NCBI RefSeq assembly: GCF_016862375.1
Contig: NZ_BOMV01000071.1
Location: 62,001 to 126,000, forward strand
Direction of reading: 5' to 3'
Source of the DNA: Paractinoplanes rishiriensis
GTDB taxonomy: Bacteria; Actinomycetota; Actinomycetes; Mycobacteriales; Micromonosporaceae
DNA: 64,000 nucleotides
In this document: positions 1 to 9,900 of the stretch, piece by piece
Position numbering within the stretch: the stretch's first letter is position 1
Layout: each line of letters starts with the position of its first letter
Translations under genes and position numbers: made by a program
Notes under the pieces: model-generated
What the model was told of the DNA's origin: nothing
Database searches by the model: none
The model's input: only the letters and a program-made list of their open reading frames with translations

Positions 1-414
1 AAGGTGCGCCACTTCGAGGCCGGCAGCCTCACCACGGCCCTGTACGCGATGCTCTCCCCCGACCGCCGGACGATCCTGGTGTCCTCGGCCGGCCATCCCC
101 CGCCGGTGATCGCCGCCCCCACGGTCCCCGCCACCCTGGCCGCCCTGCCCGCCGACCCGCCCTTGGGCGTGGGCACCCCCAAGGCCGAACGGCGCACCAC
201 CCGGCTAGACCTGCCGCCCGGCGCGGTCCTGGTCTGCTACACCGACGGCCTGGTGGAACGCCGCGACCAGGAGATCGACGTCGGCTTCCGGCTGCTGACC
301 GAGGTGATCCGCCCCGCCGACCCCGAGACGATCTGCGCCACGGTGATGTCAGCCGCCGGCGCCGACGAGCCCACCGACGACGTGGCCCTGCTGGTAGTCC
401 GCCGTCACGGGTGA
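1..414 (+). CDS. PP2C/SpoIIE-type serine phosphatase, C-terminal part (5' end outside window)
   Basis: This is the last 137 codons of a SpoIIE/RsbU-type protein phosphatase that begins before the window; the frame is open from base 1. Visible motifs are SAGHPPPV, the LVCYTDGLVERR block, which is the most typical signature of these phosphatases, and the closing DDVALLVVR with paired aspartates that bind metal. Family members dephosphorylate anti-anti-sigma factors and so control alternative sigma factors. Sensor domains (GAF, PAS or similar) usually precede this module but cannot be seen here. No partner switch genes lie nearby. Confidence 0.85.
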   Translation, partial: KVRHFEAGSLTTALYAMLSPDRRTILVSSAGHPPPVIAAPTVPATLAALPADPPLGVGTPKAERRTTRLDLPPGAVLVCYTDGLVERRDQEIDVGFRLLTEVIRPADPETICATVMSAAGADEPTDDVALLVVRRHG

Positions 415-530
415 CCGCCATTCCCGCAGCCCACCCTCACCAGCGGCCATTCCCGGCGGCCCTTCCCGGCACCCGATCACGCACCCCGCACCGGCCCACC
501 GCAGATCTTGAGTAATTCGCGTTGCGCGGG

Positions 531-917
531 TCAGGACGGATGAAACTCCCAGAAAGCGCGCAACGCCGCTATCCGGCCGGCGCCGTCGCTTCGGTAGGTG
601 AAGACGCCGCGTACCGCCGTCGCGTGGCCGCCCGGCAACGTCAGATGGATGCAGCCCACGTCGGCCACCTCGTCGCCGCACAGGTACGACCGCTCGATCT
701 CGAAGCGCATCCCGTCCACCCGGCCGATCACGTTGTCGTAGAACGCCGCGATCGCCGTCGCCCCCCGATGCCCGCGCCCGGACGGGTCGAGCGGTGACGG
801 CCCCACCGGATCCTCGACCACGGCGTCGTCGGCGAACAGGCCGAGCCACGCCGTCCGATCGCCGGACCCGGCCGCCGCCTGGGACCGCCTCGCCAACTCG
901 CGCGCCGTCATCGCCAT
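531..917 (-). CDS. SnoaL-like / NTF2-fold small protein
   Basis: A 128-residue protein of the SnoaL/nuclear-transport-factor-2 fold, a cone-shaped single domain used by small isomerases, hydratases and many proteins of unknown role. It opens with the helical MAMTARELARRSQ stretch and carries the usual LFADDAVVEDPVG strand, the HRGATAIAAFYDNV helix and a C-terminal beta segment ending WEFHPS. I chose the ATG at 917; a second ATG two codons later is possible, and a longer frame starting at 953 would run into the upstream gene. It lies 22 bases after the PPOX-family gene on the same strand and may be cotranscribed. The substrate cannot be predicted. Confidence 0.75.
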   Translation of the reverse strand: MAMTARELARRSQAAAGSGDRTAWLGLFADDAVVEDPVGPSPLDPSGRGHRGATAIAAFYDNVIGRVDGMRFEIERSYLCGDEVADVGCIHLTLPGGHATAVRGVFTYRSDGAGRIAALRAFWEFHPS

Positions 918-939
918 GCCCGGGACACTAGAACACGTT

Positions 940-1431
940 CTATTCCTCGGCAAGGGTGACCGGCAGGCGCACGTCGGTGCCGGTGCCGAGCGTCGGGTGG
1001 TTGCCTCGAATGTGGATCTCGTAGCCGGACACCACCGCCCGGTAGAGGCGCAACGGCGCCGGCGCGGTCAGTTCCTCCGGTGCGAACGGGTGGGCGTCGG
1101 CACCCACGTCGCGGAAGGCGATCACGCACTCGATGGCCAGCTGGTCGTCCGGGACGCGCTGGGCGGTCGCCGACAGGTAGACCGCCTGTGGATTGTCGGT
1201 GGGCGGCACCGACGAGTCGAAGATGACCATCACGATCTCCGGCGTCGTCTCCACGTTCTGCGAGTGCTGCGCGCGCGGATGCGAGATCCAGTACAGCGTG
1301 CGGTACTCGTGATGGGTGAAGTAGACCGGCGACAGCCTCGGCCCGCCGTCCGGCTCGACCGTGCCGAGGGTGAGGTAGCGGTTGGCGTCGAAGACGTCGC
1401 GCACGACCTGATCCAGCTCAGGATCACTCAT
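940..1431 (-). CDS. PPOX-family (pyridoxamine 5'-phosphate oxidase-like) flavin-binding protein
   Basis: A 163-residue split-barrel flavoprotein of the pyridoxamine-phosphate-oxidase-like superfamily. The N-terminal LTLGTVEPDGGPRLSPVYF strand pair and the YWISHPRAQHSQNV segment are typical of the FMN or F420-binding half-barrel. Actinomycete members reduce or oxidise small molecules with flavin or F420, and many have no assigned substrate. Its start codon overlaps the stop of the upstream aminotransferase by 8 bases, so the two are probably translationally coupled. It is not the true PdxH enzyme by visible motifs. Confidence 0.8.
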   Translation of the reverse strand: MSDPELDQVVRDVFDANRYLTLGTVEPDGGPRLSPVYFTHHEYRTLYWISHPRAQHSQNVETTPEIVMVIFDSSVPPTDNPQAVYLSATAQRVPDDQLAIECVIAFRDVGADAHPFAPEELTAPAPLRLYRAVVSGYEIHIRGNHPTLGTGTDVRLPVTLAEE

Positions 1432-2581
1432 GCCCCGGGAGCGTAGCGATCAGTTGACCGAGGCGGGTGGCGGCCTCGGTCAGGTCCGCCGGGGGCAAAT
1501 GCGAAAAACTCAGCCGTACGTGGTCATCGCCGTCGCCGTCGTCCACACAGAACCGGGTGCCAGGGACGAACGACACACCCGCCTTCTCGGCCGGCGGCAG
1601 CAGCCGCGTACCGCTGAAACTGCCCGGCAGTCGCACCCAGAGGAACCAGCCGCCCTGCGGCACCTCGACCGGCAGGTGCGCACGTACGGCCGCGACCAGG
1701 GCATCACGCTGGAGGCGGTACGCGTCGCGGAGCCGCGCCACATGCCGGTCGTAGACACCGGACGTCCCGAACGACGCCATCGTCACCGCCGTCGCGTGGT
1801 TGACGCCGCCGCCACTGTCCACATACCCCAGGCCGGCGAGCCGGCCGATCAGATCCGGCGCCGCGTTGACCCAGCCGAGACGCAGTCCGGGCGCGACGGT
1901 CTTGGCGAACGAACCCAGCCGCACCACCCCGGATCCGCCCGACAACTCCCACAGCGACGGCGGCGCGGTCCCCTCGTAGACCAGCTCCCGGTAGGTGTCG
2001 TCCTCCACGAGCAGCAGACCCTCCCGCCGGGCCACCTCGATCAGCTCCCGGCGCCGCGCGTCGTCCAGGCTGCGCCCGGTCGGGTTGCCGAAGGTGGGCA
2101 CCAGGTAGAGGAACGGCACCCGCCGGCCGATCGTGCGCACCAGGCCGGCGAGTTCCGCCGGCGAGCCGGGCATCCGCCGCAGCGTCGCCCCGGTGTCGGC
2201 CAGGATCCGGAACGCCAGGTGATAGGTCGGCGAGTCGACCAGGATCACGTCGCCCGGCCCGGCCAGCAGCGACGCCACCAGCGCCAGCGCGTGCGAGGCC
2301 CCACCGGTGACGAAGGTCTGCGCGAACCGGGTGCCGTCCGCCAGGTGCGCGCACAGCCAGTCCACCAGCGGAGCCGGGCCGGTGGCGTGGCCGTAGGTGA
2401 GCTGCTGCCAGCCGAACGTGCGGGCCGCCTCCGCACCCGCCGCCGCCCATTCCTCGACCGGCAGCAGGCCGGGGCGCGGATGGCCCCACCCGAGGTCCAG
2501 AATGCCGGGTCGCCGCTCGAACTGAATCACCGGTGGCTGAATCACCGCTGGATGGCCTCCCATGGCAAGGTGAACCGTCAT
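1424..2581 (-). CDS. PLP-dependent class I/II aminotransferase (MocR-like catalytic domain without HTH)
   Basis: A 385-residue fold-type I aminotransferase. It has the VTGGASHALALVASLL cofactor-binding helix (about 91-106), PTFGNPTGR (about 162-170), VEDDTYREL with the ring-nitrogen aspartate (about 192-200), and the Schiff-base lysine in SFAKTVAPGLRLGW (K227). The arrangement resembles 2-aminoadipate/aromatic aminotransferases and the catalytic half of MocR regulators, but there is no winged-helix domain. Amino donor and acceptor are unknown. The ATG at 2581 overlaps the start of the divergent gene; an alternative ATG six codons in (2563) would remove that overlap. Neither has a strong ribosome site. 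Confidence 0.88.
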   Translation of the reverse strand: MTVHLAMGGHPAVIQPPVIQFERRPGILDLGWGHPRPGLLPVEEWAAAGAEAARTFGWQQLTYGHATGPAPLVDWLCAHLADGTRFAQTFVTGGASHALALVASLLAGPGDVILVDSPTYHLAFRILADTGATLRRMPGSPAELAGLVRTIGRRVPFLYLVPTFGNPTGRSLDDARRRELIEVARREGLLLVEDDTYRELVYEGTAPPSLWELSGGSGVVRLGSFAKTVAPGLRLGWVNAAPDLIGRLAGLGYVDSGGGVNHATAVTMASFGTSGVYDRHVARLRDAYRLQRDALVAAVRAHLPVEVPQGGWFLWVRLPGSFSGTRLLPPAEKAGVSFVPGTRFCVDDGDGDDHVRLSFSHLPPADLTEAATRLGQLIATLPGHE

Positions 2582-3521
2582 GAAGGTTCTGCTGCCGGAC
2601 AGTGTCGAGTTGGACGTGCGCCTTCCGGAGGGGGTTCAGGGGATAACGTACGCGATCACCGACCCGGTCCCGGACCAGCACACCGACGCCGAGGTCCTGG
2701 TCACCTGGGGCAACCCGGACCACCAGTTGCGGGACGCGGCCCGGCGCCTGACGAAGTTGCGCTGGATCCAGTCGCTGGCGGCCGGCCCGGACACCATCCT
2801 GCGTGCCGGTTTCGCGCCCGAGGTGCTGGTCACCGCGGGCGGCGGCCTGCACGACCGCACGGTGGCCGAGCACACGCTGGCCCTCGTGCTCGGCGCTGCG
2901 CGCCGGCTGAACCTGCTGGTAAGAGCCCAGATCGGCCGTCGCTGGGCACGCGAGTGGGGCGGGCTCCAGCCGTTGTGGGAGGCAGACAATTTCCGTACGC
3001 TGCGCGACGCGCACGTGGTCATCTGGGGCTTCGGCGGCATCGCCGCCACGCTGGCGCCGCACCTGGCGGCGCTGGGCGCCCGGGTCACCGGCGTGGCGCG
3101 CTCGGCGGGCGAGCGGCACGGTTTCCCGGTACGCACGGTGGACGACTTCCCCGATCTGCTGCCCACCGCGGACGTGCTGATCCTGATCCTGCCGGCCACC
3201 GCCGAGACGGAACACGCCCTCGACGCCGCCGTGCTCGGACTGCTACCCCGGCACGCCTGGGTGGTGAACGTCGGCCGCGGCACCACCGTCGCCGAGTCCG
3301 ACCTGCTGGCCGCGGTGCGCGAGGGCCGGATCGCCGGCGCGGCCCTGGACGTGTTCGAGACCGAACCGCTGCCGGCCGACTCGGGCCTGTGGGACGAGCC
3401 GAACGTCATCATCTCGCCGCACGCGGCGGGTGGCCGGCCCCTGGGCGCCCCGGCCCTGATCCGGGAGAACCTGGACGCCCTGCTGGCCGGCCGGCCGCTG
3501 AAGCACCTGGTGGAACGCTAG
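2580..3521 (+). CDS. D-isomer-specific 2-hydroxyacid dehydrogenase
   Basis: A 313-residue NAD(P)-dependent 2-hydroxyacid dehydrogenase. The nucleotide fold shows VIWGFGGIAATLAPHL (about 148-162). The catalytic trio is visible as R233 in VNVGRGT, E262 in FETEPLP and H281 in ISPHAAGG. Family members interconvert 2-keto and 2-hydroxy acids or act on phosphonates and glyoxylate. The start MKVLLPDS is supported by AAGGTGA eight to nine bases upstream. It is divergent from the aminotransferase and could reduce the 2-keto acid that such an enzyme makes; that link is inference from position only. Confidence 0.88.
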   Translation: MKVLLPDSVELDVRLPEGVQGITYAITDPVPDQHTDAEVLVTWGNPDHQLRDAARRLTKLRWIQSLAAGPDTILRAGFAPEVLVTAGGGLHDRTVAEHTLALVLGAARRLNLLVRAQIGRRWAREWGGLQPLWEADNFRTLRDAHVVIWGFGGIAATLAPHLAALGARVTGVARSAGERHGFPVRTVDDFPDLLPTADVLILILPATAETEHALDAAVLGLLPRHAWVVNVGRGTTVAESDLLAAVREGRIAGAALDVFETEPLPADSGLWDEPNVIISPHAAGGRPLGAPALIRENLDALLAGRPLKHLVER

Positions 3522-3529
3522 GGCCTGTC

Positions 3530-4888
3530 CTAGTTCAGCGCCGCGAGCAGGCCGGCCCGGTCCGGGCCCGGCATCGGGTAGCGGACGCCGCCCGCGATCG
3601 CCGACACCCGCGCCGCCAGGCCGTTCGCGGCGAGCACCTCCGGGGCGGTGGCCAGCACCGAGCTGATGGCGAGGTTGGCGCGGGCCGCCTCCGGGTCGCT
3701 CAGCGCGGCCACGTAGAGCGCGCGGGCCACGGCCCATCGCTGGTCGTCCGGGCGGTAGGTGACGCCGGCCGCGTCCGCCTCCATCTCGGCGATCCGGTGC
3801 CGGTCGAACCAGTAGGTCGCCCGGTAGAGCGGCTCGATCACCGCGGCCGTCCGCTCGGCGAACCGGCGGGCCAGCTTGTCGGCCTCGGCCGGCTCGGTCT
3901 CCCGCAGCAGGTCGCGCAGCGTGCACGCGTGCAGCAGCCCGATCGCCGCGCCGCGGCCCAGCGACGGGTTGGTGCAGCAGGCCGAGTCGCCGACGGCCAC
4001 CACCCCGGTGGCGACCGGTTCGCCGCCCACTACCAGGCTGCGCCACCGGTCGGCCAGCCCGGCCATCACGTCGACGCCGGTGAGCGGCGTCCCGGCCGAC
4101 CAGTGCGCGGCCAGCGGGTACCGGTCCAGGGCCGCGGTCCACCGGTCCGGGTCACGCAGTGCCCGCAGCGGGCGGTCGTGCCCGCTCGCCACGAACGCGA
4201 CGGCCCAGGTGTCGTTGTCGGCCGGCAGGGTGAGCACCGACACCGAGTCGTGGTGCTGGAGCAGCGGGCCGCGCACCGGCGGCCGGGGGCCCCGGAAGTG
4301 CCGGCCGTAGTAGACGAAGCCGGCGTCGTCGCGTTCCTCGGCCGGAGCGCCGCACCCGGCGGCGGCCAGCCAGGCGGGCAGCGCCGATCGCCGGCCGCCG
4401 CAGTCCACCACCAGGTCGGCGGTGAGGATGTCGCCGCCGGCCAGCCGCACGCCGGTGACGTGCCGGTCCCGGACCTCCAGGCCGGCGACCGCGACGCCGG
4501 TGCGGACGGTGAGCCCGGCCGCGAGCACCGCTTCCAGGACGGGGCGCCGCGCGGTCAGGGTGTCGAAGCGGTCGTCGTCCGGGCGGCCGCCGTCGCGGAC
4601 CTCGGGCGGCAGCAGACCGGCGAGGTTGACCGCGAACCCGCCCGCGGCCGCGAGCCGGTCCAGCACGCCGGGCAGTTCGGTGCGCATCAGGGTGTGCCAG
4701 CGGGGCAGCATGATGTGCGCGAACCGGAACTGGGTGACGCCGGGCCGGTGCCAGGATTCCCAGGCGGTGCCCGGCGCGGGCGCGGGTGGGTCCCGGTCGA
4801 GCACGGTCACCCGGTGCCCGTCGCGGGTCAGGAGCAGGGCGGTGGACAGGCCGGTCAGGCCGGCGCCGATCACGAGAATGTCAGCCAT
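3530..4888 (-). CDS. FAD-dependent oxidoreductase/monooxygenase of the PHBH-like fold
   Basis: A 452-residue flavoprotein. It begins with the Rossmann fingerprint ILVIGAGLTGLSTALLL, has the second FAD motif VVAVGDSACCTNPSLGRGA near residue 300, and a long C-terminal helical part. The closest families are geranylgeranyl-reductase-like and halogenase/hydroxylase-like FAD enzymes, usually acting on lipidic or polyketide substrates. It follows the STAND-ATPase regulator by 38 bases on the same strand and is convergent with the dehydrogenase (8-base gap). The regulator probably controls it, but substrate and pathway are unknown. Confidence 0.82.
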   Translation of the reverse strand: MADILVIGAGLTGLSTALLLTRDGHRVTVLDRDPPAPAPGTAWESWHRPGVTQFRFAHIMLPRWHTLMRTELPGVLDRLAAAGGFAVNLAGLLPPEVRDGGRPDDDRFDTLTARRPVLEAVLAAGLTVRTGVAVAGLEVRDRHVTGVRLAGGDILTADLVVDCGGRRSALPAWLAAAGCGAPAEERDDAGFVYYGRHFRGPRPPVRGPLLQHHDSVSVLTLPADNDTWAVAFVASGHDRPLRALRDPDRWTAALDRYPLAAHWSAGTPLTGVDVMAGLADRWRSLVVGGEPVATGVVAVGDSACCTNPSLGRGAAIGLLHACTLRDLLRETEPAEADKLARRFAERTAAVIEPLYRATYWFDRHRIAEMEADAAGVTYRPDDQRWAVARALYVAALSDPEAARANLAISSVLATAPEVLAANGLAARVSAIAGGVRYPMPGPDRAGLLAALN

Positions 4889-4926
4889 GCCGCGAGGATC
4901 CGCGCGCCGGCTGCTCACTTTCCAGG

Positions 4927-6927
4927 TCAGTCGGTGCCCGGTTCGGTGCCTATCTCGACCGGCCAGAGCACGTCGACGAGGCGGTCGACGGCCTTGGCCA
5001 GGTGCCGCCGGTAGGTGCTGAACGGCAGCCCGAGGACCTCGGCCGCGGCCTCCTGGCTGGCCGCCGGGCGCAGGAACGTGCGGTCCAGCACGCTGCGCAG
5101 CGCCGCGCCCTTCGGCTCGTCGCCGAGCGCCGCCACGGCCGCCTCGATCCGCGGCCGCAGCCCCGGCCCGGCCGCCACCGCGGTGCCGGCCAGCGGACCG
5201 GCCGCCAGCCGCTCCGGGCGGTGCAGGTCGCGCAGGGCCTGCCGGACCGCGTCGGCGAACGCGTCCCGTCCGAGCGGCGGCGGGCGCAGCAGGTGCGCGG
5301 GCGCCGGCCCGGTGCCGCCGGTCTGCTCGCGCTCGTTCATCAGGTCGAGCCAGTCGTCGACCGGCAGGCGGCGCCAGTCCATCCCGTAGACCACGTGCGG
5401 CGCGCCGTCCACCGTGGTCTCGAACGAGCGGGTGAAGGCCAGGTATTCGAACATCGGCCCCCAGAACTCCGGGTCGGTGGTAACCACAAAAGACCAGGCC
5501 CGGGTACGCCCGATCCACTCGATGATCGACGAGACCGACCCGGCCATCACCGCGTAGCGATCGCGCTGGTCGTCCCGGACACCGCTGTAGTAGCGGGCCA
5601 GGTCGATCCGTTCGCCCGGCCGCAACGGCCCGGCCCGTTCGACGTGCCGCAGGGCCGCGCGGGTCACCGGGTCCTGCTCCTCGAGGTCGCCGCCCCGGGG
5701 CAGGGTCAGATAGAGGACGAACGCGAGCAGGCCGTCGTCGTCCCGGATCACGCTGAGGCCGCCCGGCCGTTCGGCCAGCCAGCGGCGGCACAGGCCGGCC
5801 TGCGCGGGCCCGTGCAGGCGCTCCACGGTGGCCACCACCTCGCCGTGGTCGGCCGGGGTGCCGGGCAGCAGCGCCACCGACCCGAGCTCGCGCAGCTCGT
5901 AGTAGGTCGCGGTGAGCGGGCTGTGCCGGTGCAGGTAGAGCAGGTGCTGGGCGCGCAGCTGGAGGTCCGGGCCGGCGGCGGTGCGGATCCCGGCCACCGC
6001 GTGGTCGTGGACGATCCGGTGCAGCGCCCGGTAGCGGTCCGGCGAGCGGCGTTCGAACTCGGCGTCCAGCACGTCCCGGGCCAGCTCGTGCGGTCGCAGG
6101 CCGCGCGGGCCAGCGGTGATGAACGGGCGCCGGCACAGCCACGACCAGATCGCCGGTGCGTCCGCGCCGACCGTGTCCCGCAGCAGGTCCTCGGTGGTCA
6201 GCCAGGCCTTGGCGCAGGTGGCCAGCCCGGCCGCGTGCGCGTCGGTGGGCGGCTCCCGGACCAGGCATTCGAGCAGCGCGGTGATCAGGTCGGGGACGTC
6301 GGCCAGCGAGCGCGGCACCGAGCCGCTGGTGGCCGCGTCGGCGAGCAACGCGGTGGCGAGCGGGTGGCCCCGGCCGAGCGCGACCAGCTTGTCCCGCAGA
6401 TGCGCCGGCACCCCGGCGCGGGCCAGCAGTTCGGCGCTGTCGGCCCGGTCCAGCGGTTCGAGCCGCCGGATCGCGGCCAGCCGCCGCCAGCCCGGGTCGG
6501 TGCGCCACGCGGACGCCGGCGGCTCCCGCCCGGCGATCACCACCACGTCGGCGTCGCTGCGGCCGGGCAGGAAGTCGCGCCGCAGCCAGCCGTCCAGCGG
6601 CGCCAGGTGCTCGTAGCCGTCGATCAGCAGGACCGCACCGGCCGGCAGCCCGGCGGTGCCGAGCGCGGTGCGGAAGGCGTCCGGCGCCGGGTCGACGTCC
6701 CGGCCGTCGACGGCCACGACGGTGCGCCCGAGGGCCCGCGCCCGCCGGTGGAACTCGTGCAGCGTGCTGGACTTGCCGATGCCGCCCGGCCCGTGCAGGA
6801 ACAGCACCCGCCGCCCGGAGCCGCCGAGCGCCTCGCCGAACGCGCCCAGCTCGGCACCACGCCCCACGAAGGACCGCTCGCGAGCGTGGTCGAGCAGGTC
6901 GGCGACCCGAGTGGACACGGTGCACAC
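4927..6927 (-). CDS. STAND-type ATPase transcriptional regulator with C-terminal HTH
   Basis: A 666-residue protein with a P-loop near the N-terminus (HGPGGIGKSS, about 45-54), a Walker-B-like VLLIDGYEHL near residue 100, and winged-helix/arm-like helices to about 330. A middle region follows (about 390-520) whose order of strands hints at an acetyltransferase-like sensor. It ends in a helix-turn-helix of the sigma-70 region 4 type (EVLGLPFSTYRRHLAKAVDRL). This is the architecture of signal-sensing NTPases that activate neighbouring genes. The start lies just inside the putA terminator. The adjacent FAD oxidoreductase is the natural candidate target. The middle-domain call is tentative. Confidence 0.75.
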   Translation of the reverse strand: MCTVSTRVADLLDHARERSFVGRGAELGAFGEALGGSGRRVLFLHGPGGIGKSSTLHEFHRRARALGRTVVAVDGRDVDPAPDAFRTALGTAGLPAGAVLLIDGYEHLAPLDGWLRRDFLPGRSDADVVVIAGREPPASAWRTDPGWRRLAAIRRLEPLDRADSAELLARAGVPAHLRDKLVALGRGHPLATALLADAATSGSVPRSLADVPDLITALLECLVREPPTDAHAAGLATCAKAWLTTEDLLRDTVGADAPAIWSWLCRRPFITAGPRGLRPHELARDVLDAEFERRSPDRYRALHRIVHDHAVAGIRTAAGPDLQLRAQHLLYLHRHSPLTATYYELRELGSVALLPGTPADHGEVVATVERLHGPAQAGLCRRWLAERPGGLSVIRDDDGLLAFVLYLTLPRGGDLEEQDPVTRAALRHVERAGPLRPGERIDLARYYSGVRDDQRDRYAVMAGSVSSIIEWIGRTRAWSFVVTTDPEFWGPMFEYLAFTRSFETTVDGAPHVVYGMDWRRLPVDDWLDLMNEREQTGGTGPAPAHLLRPPPLGRDAFADAVRQALRDLHRPERLAAGPLAGTAVAAGPGLRPRIEAAVAALGDEPKGAALRSVLDRTFLRPAASQEAAAEVLGLPFSTYRRHLAKAVDRLVDVLWPVEIGTEPGTD

Positions 6928-6956
6928 ACCCCCGACCGGAGTCTACGGCCGGGGGT
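6928..6956 (-). terminator. Rho-independent-like hairpin after putA
   Basis: An 11-base stem (ACCCCCGACCG on the plus strand, with a partner differing at one position) around a 7-base loop lies directly after the putA stop. Read as minus-strand RNA the odd pair is a G-U wobble, so the hairpin favours termination of putA. There is no long U-tract. Confidence 0.5.
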
Positions 6957-6960
6957 CGGT

Positions 6961-9900
6961 TCAGAGCACCTCGCCGGCGAGCCGGTCCGGGTTGCCGAAG
7001 CGGTGCGCGGTGATGCTGACCGCCTGCTCGTGCAGGAACGGCAGCAGCTCGACCCGCCCGGCCTCGGTCACCGGCCCGGCGTAGACGGCCAGATCGGGGG
7101 TGCTGGGCAGCGCCGCCGAAGCTCCGATCAGCCGCACCCGCCCGGCCGCGACGCCCGCCGCCCAGGTGGCGTCGCCCTCGACCCGCACCTCGACCGGCGG
7201 GGCCGGAGCGGCCTCCGGGGAGGACGGCTGACCGGCGGAGGGCGGCGCAGCGAGGACCTCGGCGATCGGCTCCGGCAGCGGTTCCGCGACCGACACCCGC
7301 ATCGGTGCGCCGGCCACCAGTCCGGCGGCAACCACCCGGACCAGGCCGGCGAGCGGCGCCCCCTCGGCGAGCCGCACCTCGACCGGCACCGGCAGGTAGC
7401 GCAGGACATTGCGCTCGACCTGGAGCTCGGACACATCGGCCATTCGGAAATGTCCGGTAAATGCGGCGGCATCGCTCCGGACCGCCCGCTCGAGCGACGC
7501 CAAGGCGTCGCCGTCGGGGAGGGAGGAGCCGGCGGCCGCGTCCAGCAGTGCCCGGACGGCCGGGTGCGTGACGTCCGCGCCCGAAGTGGCCGGCGCCGGT
7601 TCCCAGCCGGTCAGCCCGATCAGGTAGTTCGGCCCGCCCGCCTTCGTACCCGGGCCGACCGCCGAGCGCTTCCAGCCGCCGAACGGCTGCCGCCGCACGA
7701 TCGCGCCGGTGATGCCGCGGTTCACGTACAGGTTGCCGGCCTGGACCCGGTCGATCCAGGTGCGCACCTCGGCCGGGTCGAGCGAGTGGATCCCCGACGT
7801 CAGCCCGAAGTCGACCTCGTTGACCAGGTCGATCGCCTCGTCCAGGTCGGCCGCCGTCAGCACACCGAGAATCGGTCCGAAGTACTCGGTGCGGTGGTAG
7901 GCGGACCCGCGCCGCACGCCCTCGCGGATGCCCGGCGACCACAGCCGGCCGGTGTCGTCGAGGCGGCGCGGTTCGAGCAGCCACCGCTCCCCCGGCCCCA
8001 GCTCGGTGAGACCGGCGAGCAGCTTCCCGGCGGCCGGCTCGATGACCGGGCCGACCTGGGTGCGCGGGTCGGCCGGGTAGCCGACGGTCAGCGACGACGC
8101 CGCGTCCAGCAACTGGGTCCGGAACCGCTGCGACTTCGCCACCGACCCGACCAGGACCACCAGCGACGCCGCCGAGCACTTCTGCCCGGCGTGCCCGAAC
8201 GCCGACGCCACCACGTCCTTGACCGCCAGGTCGAGGTCGGCGCTCGGCGTGACGATGATGGCGTTCTTCCCGCTGGTCTCGGCCAGCAGCGGCAGGTCGG
8301 ACCGGAACGACCGGAACAGCTCCGCGGTCTCGTAGGCACCGGTGAGAATCACCCGCTCGACCAGCGGATGTGCGATCAGCTGCCGCCCCAGGTCCTTCTC
8401 GCCGACCTGCACGAGGGTAAGCACGTCGGGATCGGGCAGCGCGGACCGGACGATCTCGGCGAGCACCGCGCCGCACCGCCGGGCCGGGCCGGCCGGCTTG
8501 AGCACCACCGGCGAACCCGCGGCGAGGGCGGCGAGCAGCGACCCGGCCGGGATCGCGACCGGGAAGTTCCACGGCGGCGTGACCAGGGTGAGCCGGGCCG
8601 GCACCGGGCGGGCGCCGTCGATCCGGTCGAGGTCGGCGGCCAGTTCCGCGTAGTAGTGCGCGAAGTCGACGGCCTCGGACACCTCCGGGTCGGCCTGCTC
8701 GGCGGTCTTGCCCGCCTCGGCGGCCATCACCTCGATCAGGTCGGCGCGCCGGGCCTCCAGGGCCTCGCCGACCCGGTGCAGCACCGCCGCCCGGTCGGCC
8801 GTCCGCCACCCGGCGCCGGCCGCGACAGCGGCGCCGAGCACCTCGTCGAGCCGGGCCGCGTCGCCGATCCGGGCCGCCTCGATGGTGGCAGCACCCAGCT
8901 CCGAGGTGGGCACCCGGCCGAGCAACTCGCGGACCCGGGTGCGGTTGGCCGCGACGGCCGGGTCGGTGTCCGGGGTGTTGACGAACCGGCCCGGCCCCGG
9001 CGCCGGGACCGCGGCGTAGCGGTCGGCGACCCGGCGGGCGGCCGGCACGTGCTCGTCCACCTCGGCCAGCGACGCCAGGAAGCGGTCCCGCTCGCGGGCG
9101 AACAGTTTCTCGTCGCGGTCCAGGTCGAAGACCGCCGACATGAAGTTCTCCGGGCTCGCGCCCTCCTCGAGCCGCCGGATCAGGTACGCGATCGCCACGT
9201 CGAACTGCTCCGGGCGTACCACCGGCGTGTAGAGCAACAACCCACCCACCTCGCGCCGGACCACCTCGGCCTGGCCCTCGGCCATGCCGAGCAGCATTTC
9301 GAACTCGACGCCGTCGCGGACGCCCCGGCGCCCGGCGAGCAGCCACGCATAGGCGACGTCGAACAGGTTGTGACCCGCCACGCCGAGCCGCACGTTCGGG
9401 ATGTGCTGGGGCCGCAGCGCGTACTCCAGAACTCTCTTGTAGTTGGTGTCGGTGGCCTGCTTGCTCTCCCAGGTCGCCAGCGGCCAGCCGTGCACCGTGG
9501 CCTCGACCCGCTCCATCGGCAGGTTGGCGCCCTTGACCAGGCGCACCTTGATGCCGGCACCGCCGCGGGCGCGGCGCCGGGCCGCCCACTCCTGCAGACC
9601 GATCATCGCGGCCGAAGCATCAGGGAGGTACGCCTGGAGCACGATGCCCGCCTCGAGCCCGAGCAGTTCGGGCGTGTCCAGCAGCCGGGTGAAGACCGCG
9701 ACGGTGAGGTCGAGGTCCTTGTACTCCTCCATGTCGAGGTTGACGAACTTGGGCGTCGCCGCTTGCGCCGCCTGCCGGAACAGCGGGGTGAGCCGCTCCA
9801 CCACGTCGTCGACCGCCTCGTCGAACGCCCACGGGTTGTGCGGCGGCACGGTGGCCGACACCTTGATCGAGACGTAGTCGACGTCGTCGCGAGCCAGCAG

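Noticed and set aside
3530..9589. Very long minus-strand frame of about 2000 codons
   Set aside because: Only its last part (3530-4888) is a gene. The rest runs antiphase through the STAND regulator and putA; long shadow frames are expected at this G/C content.
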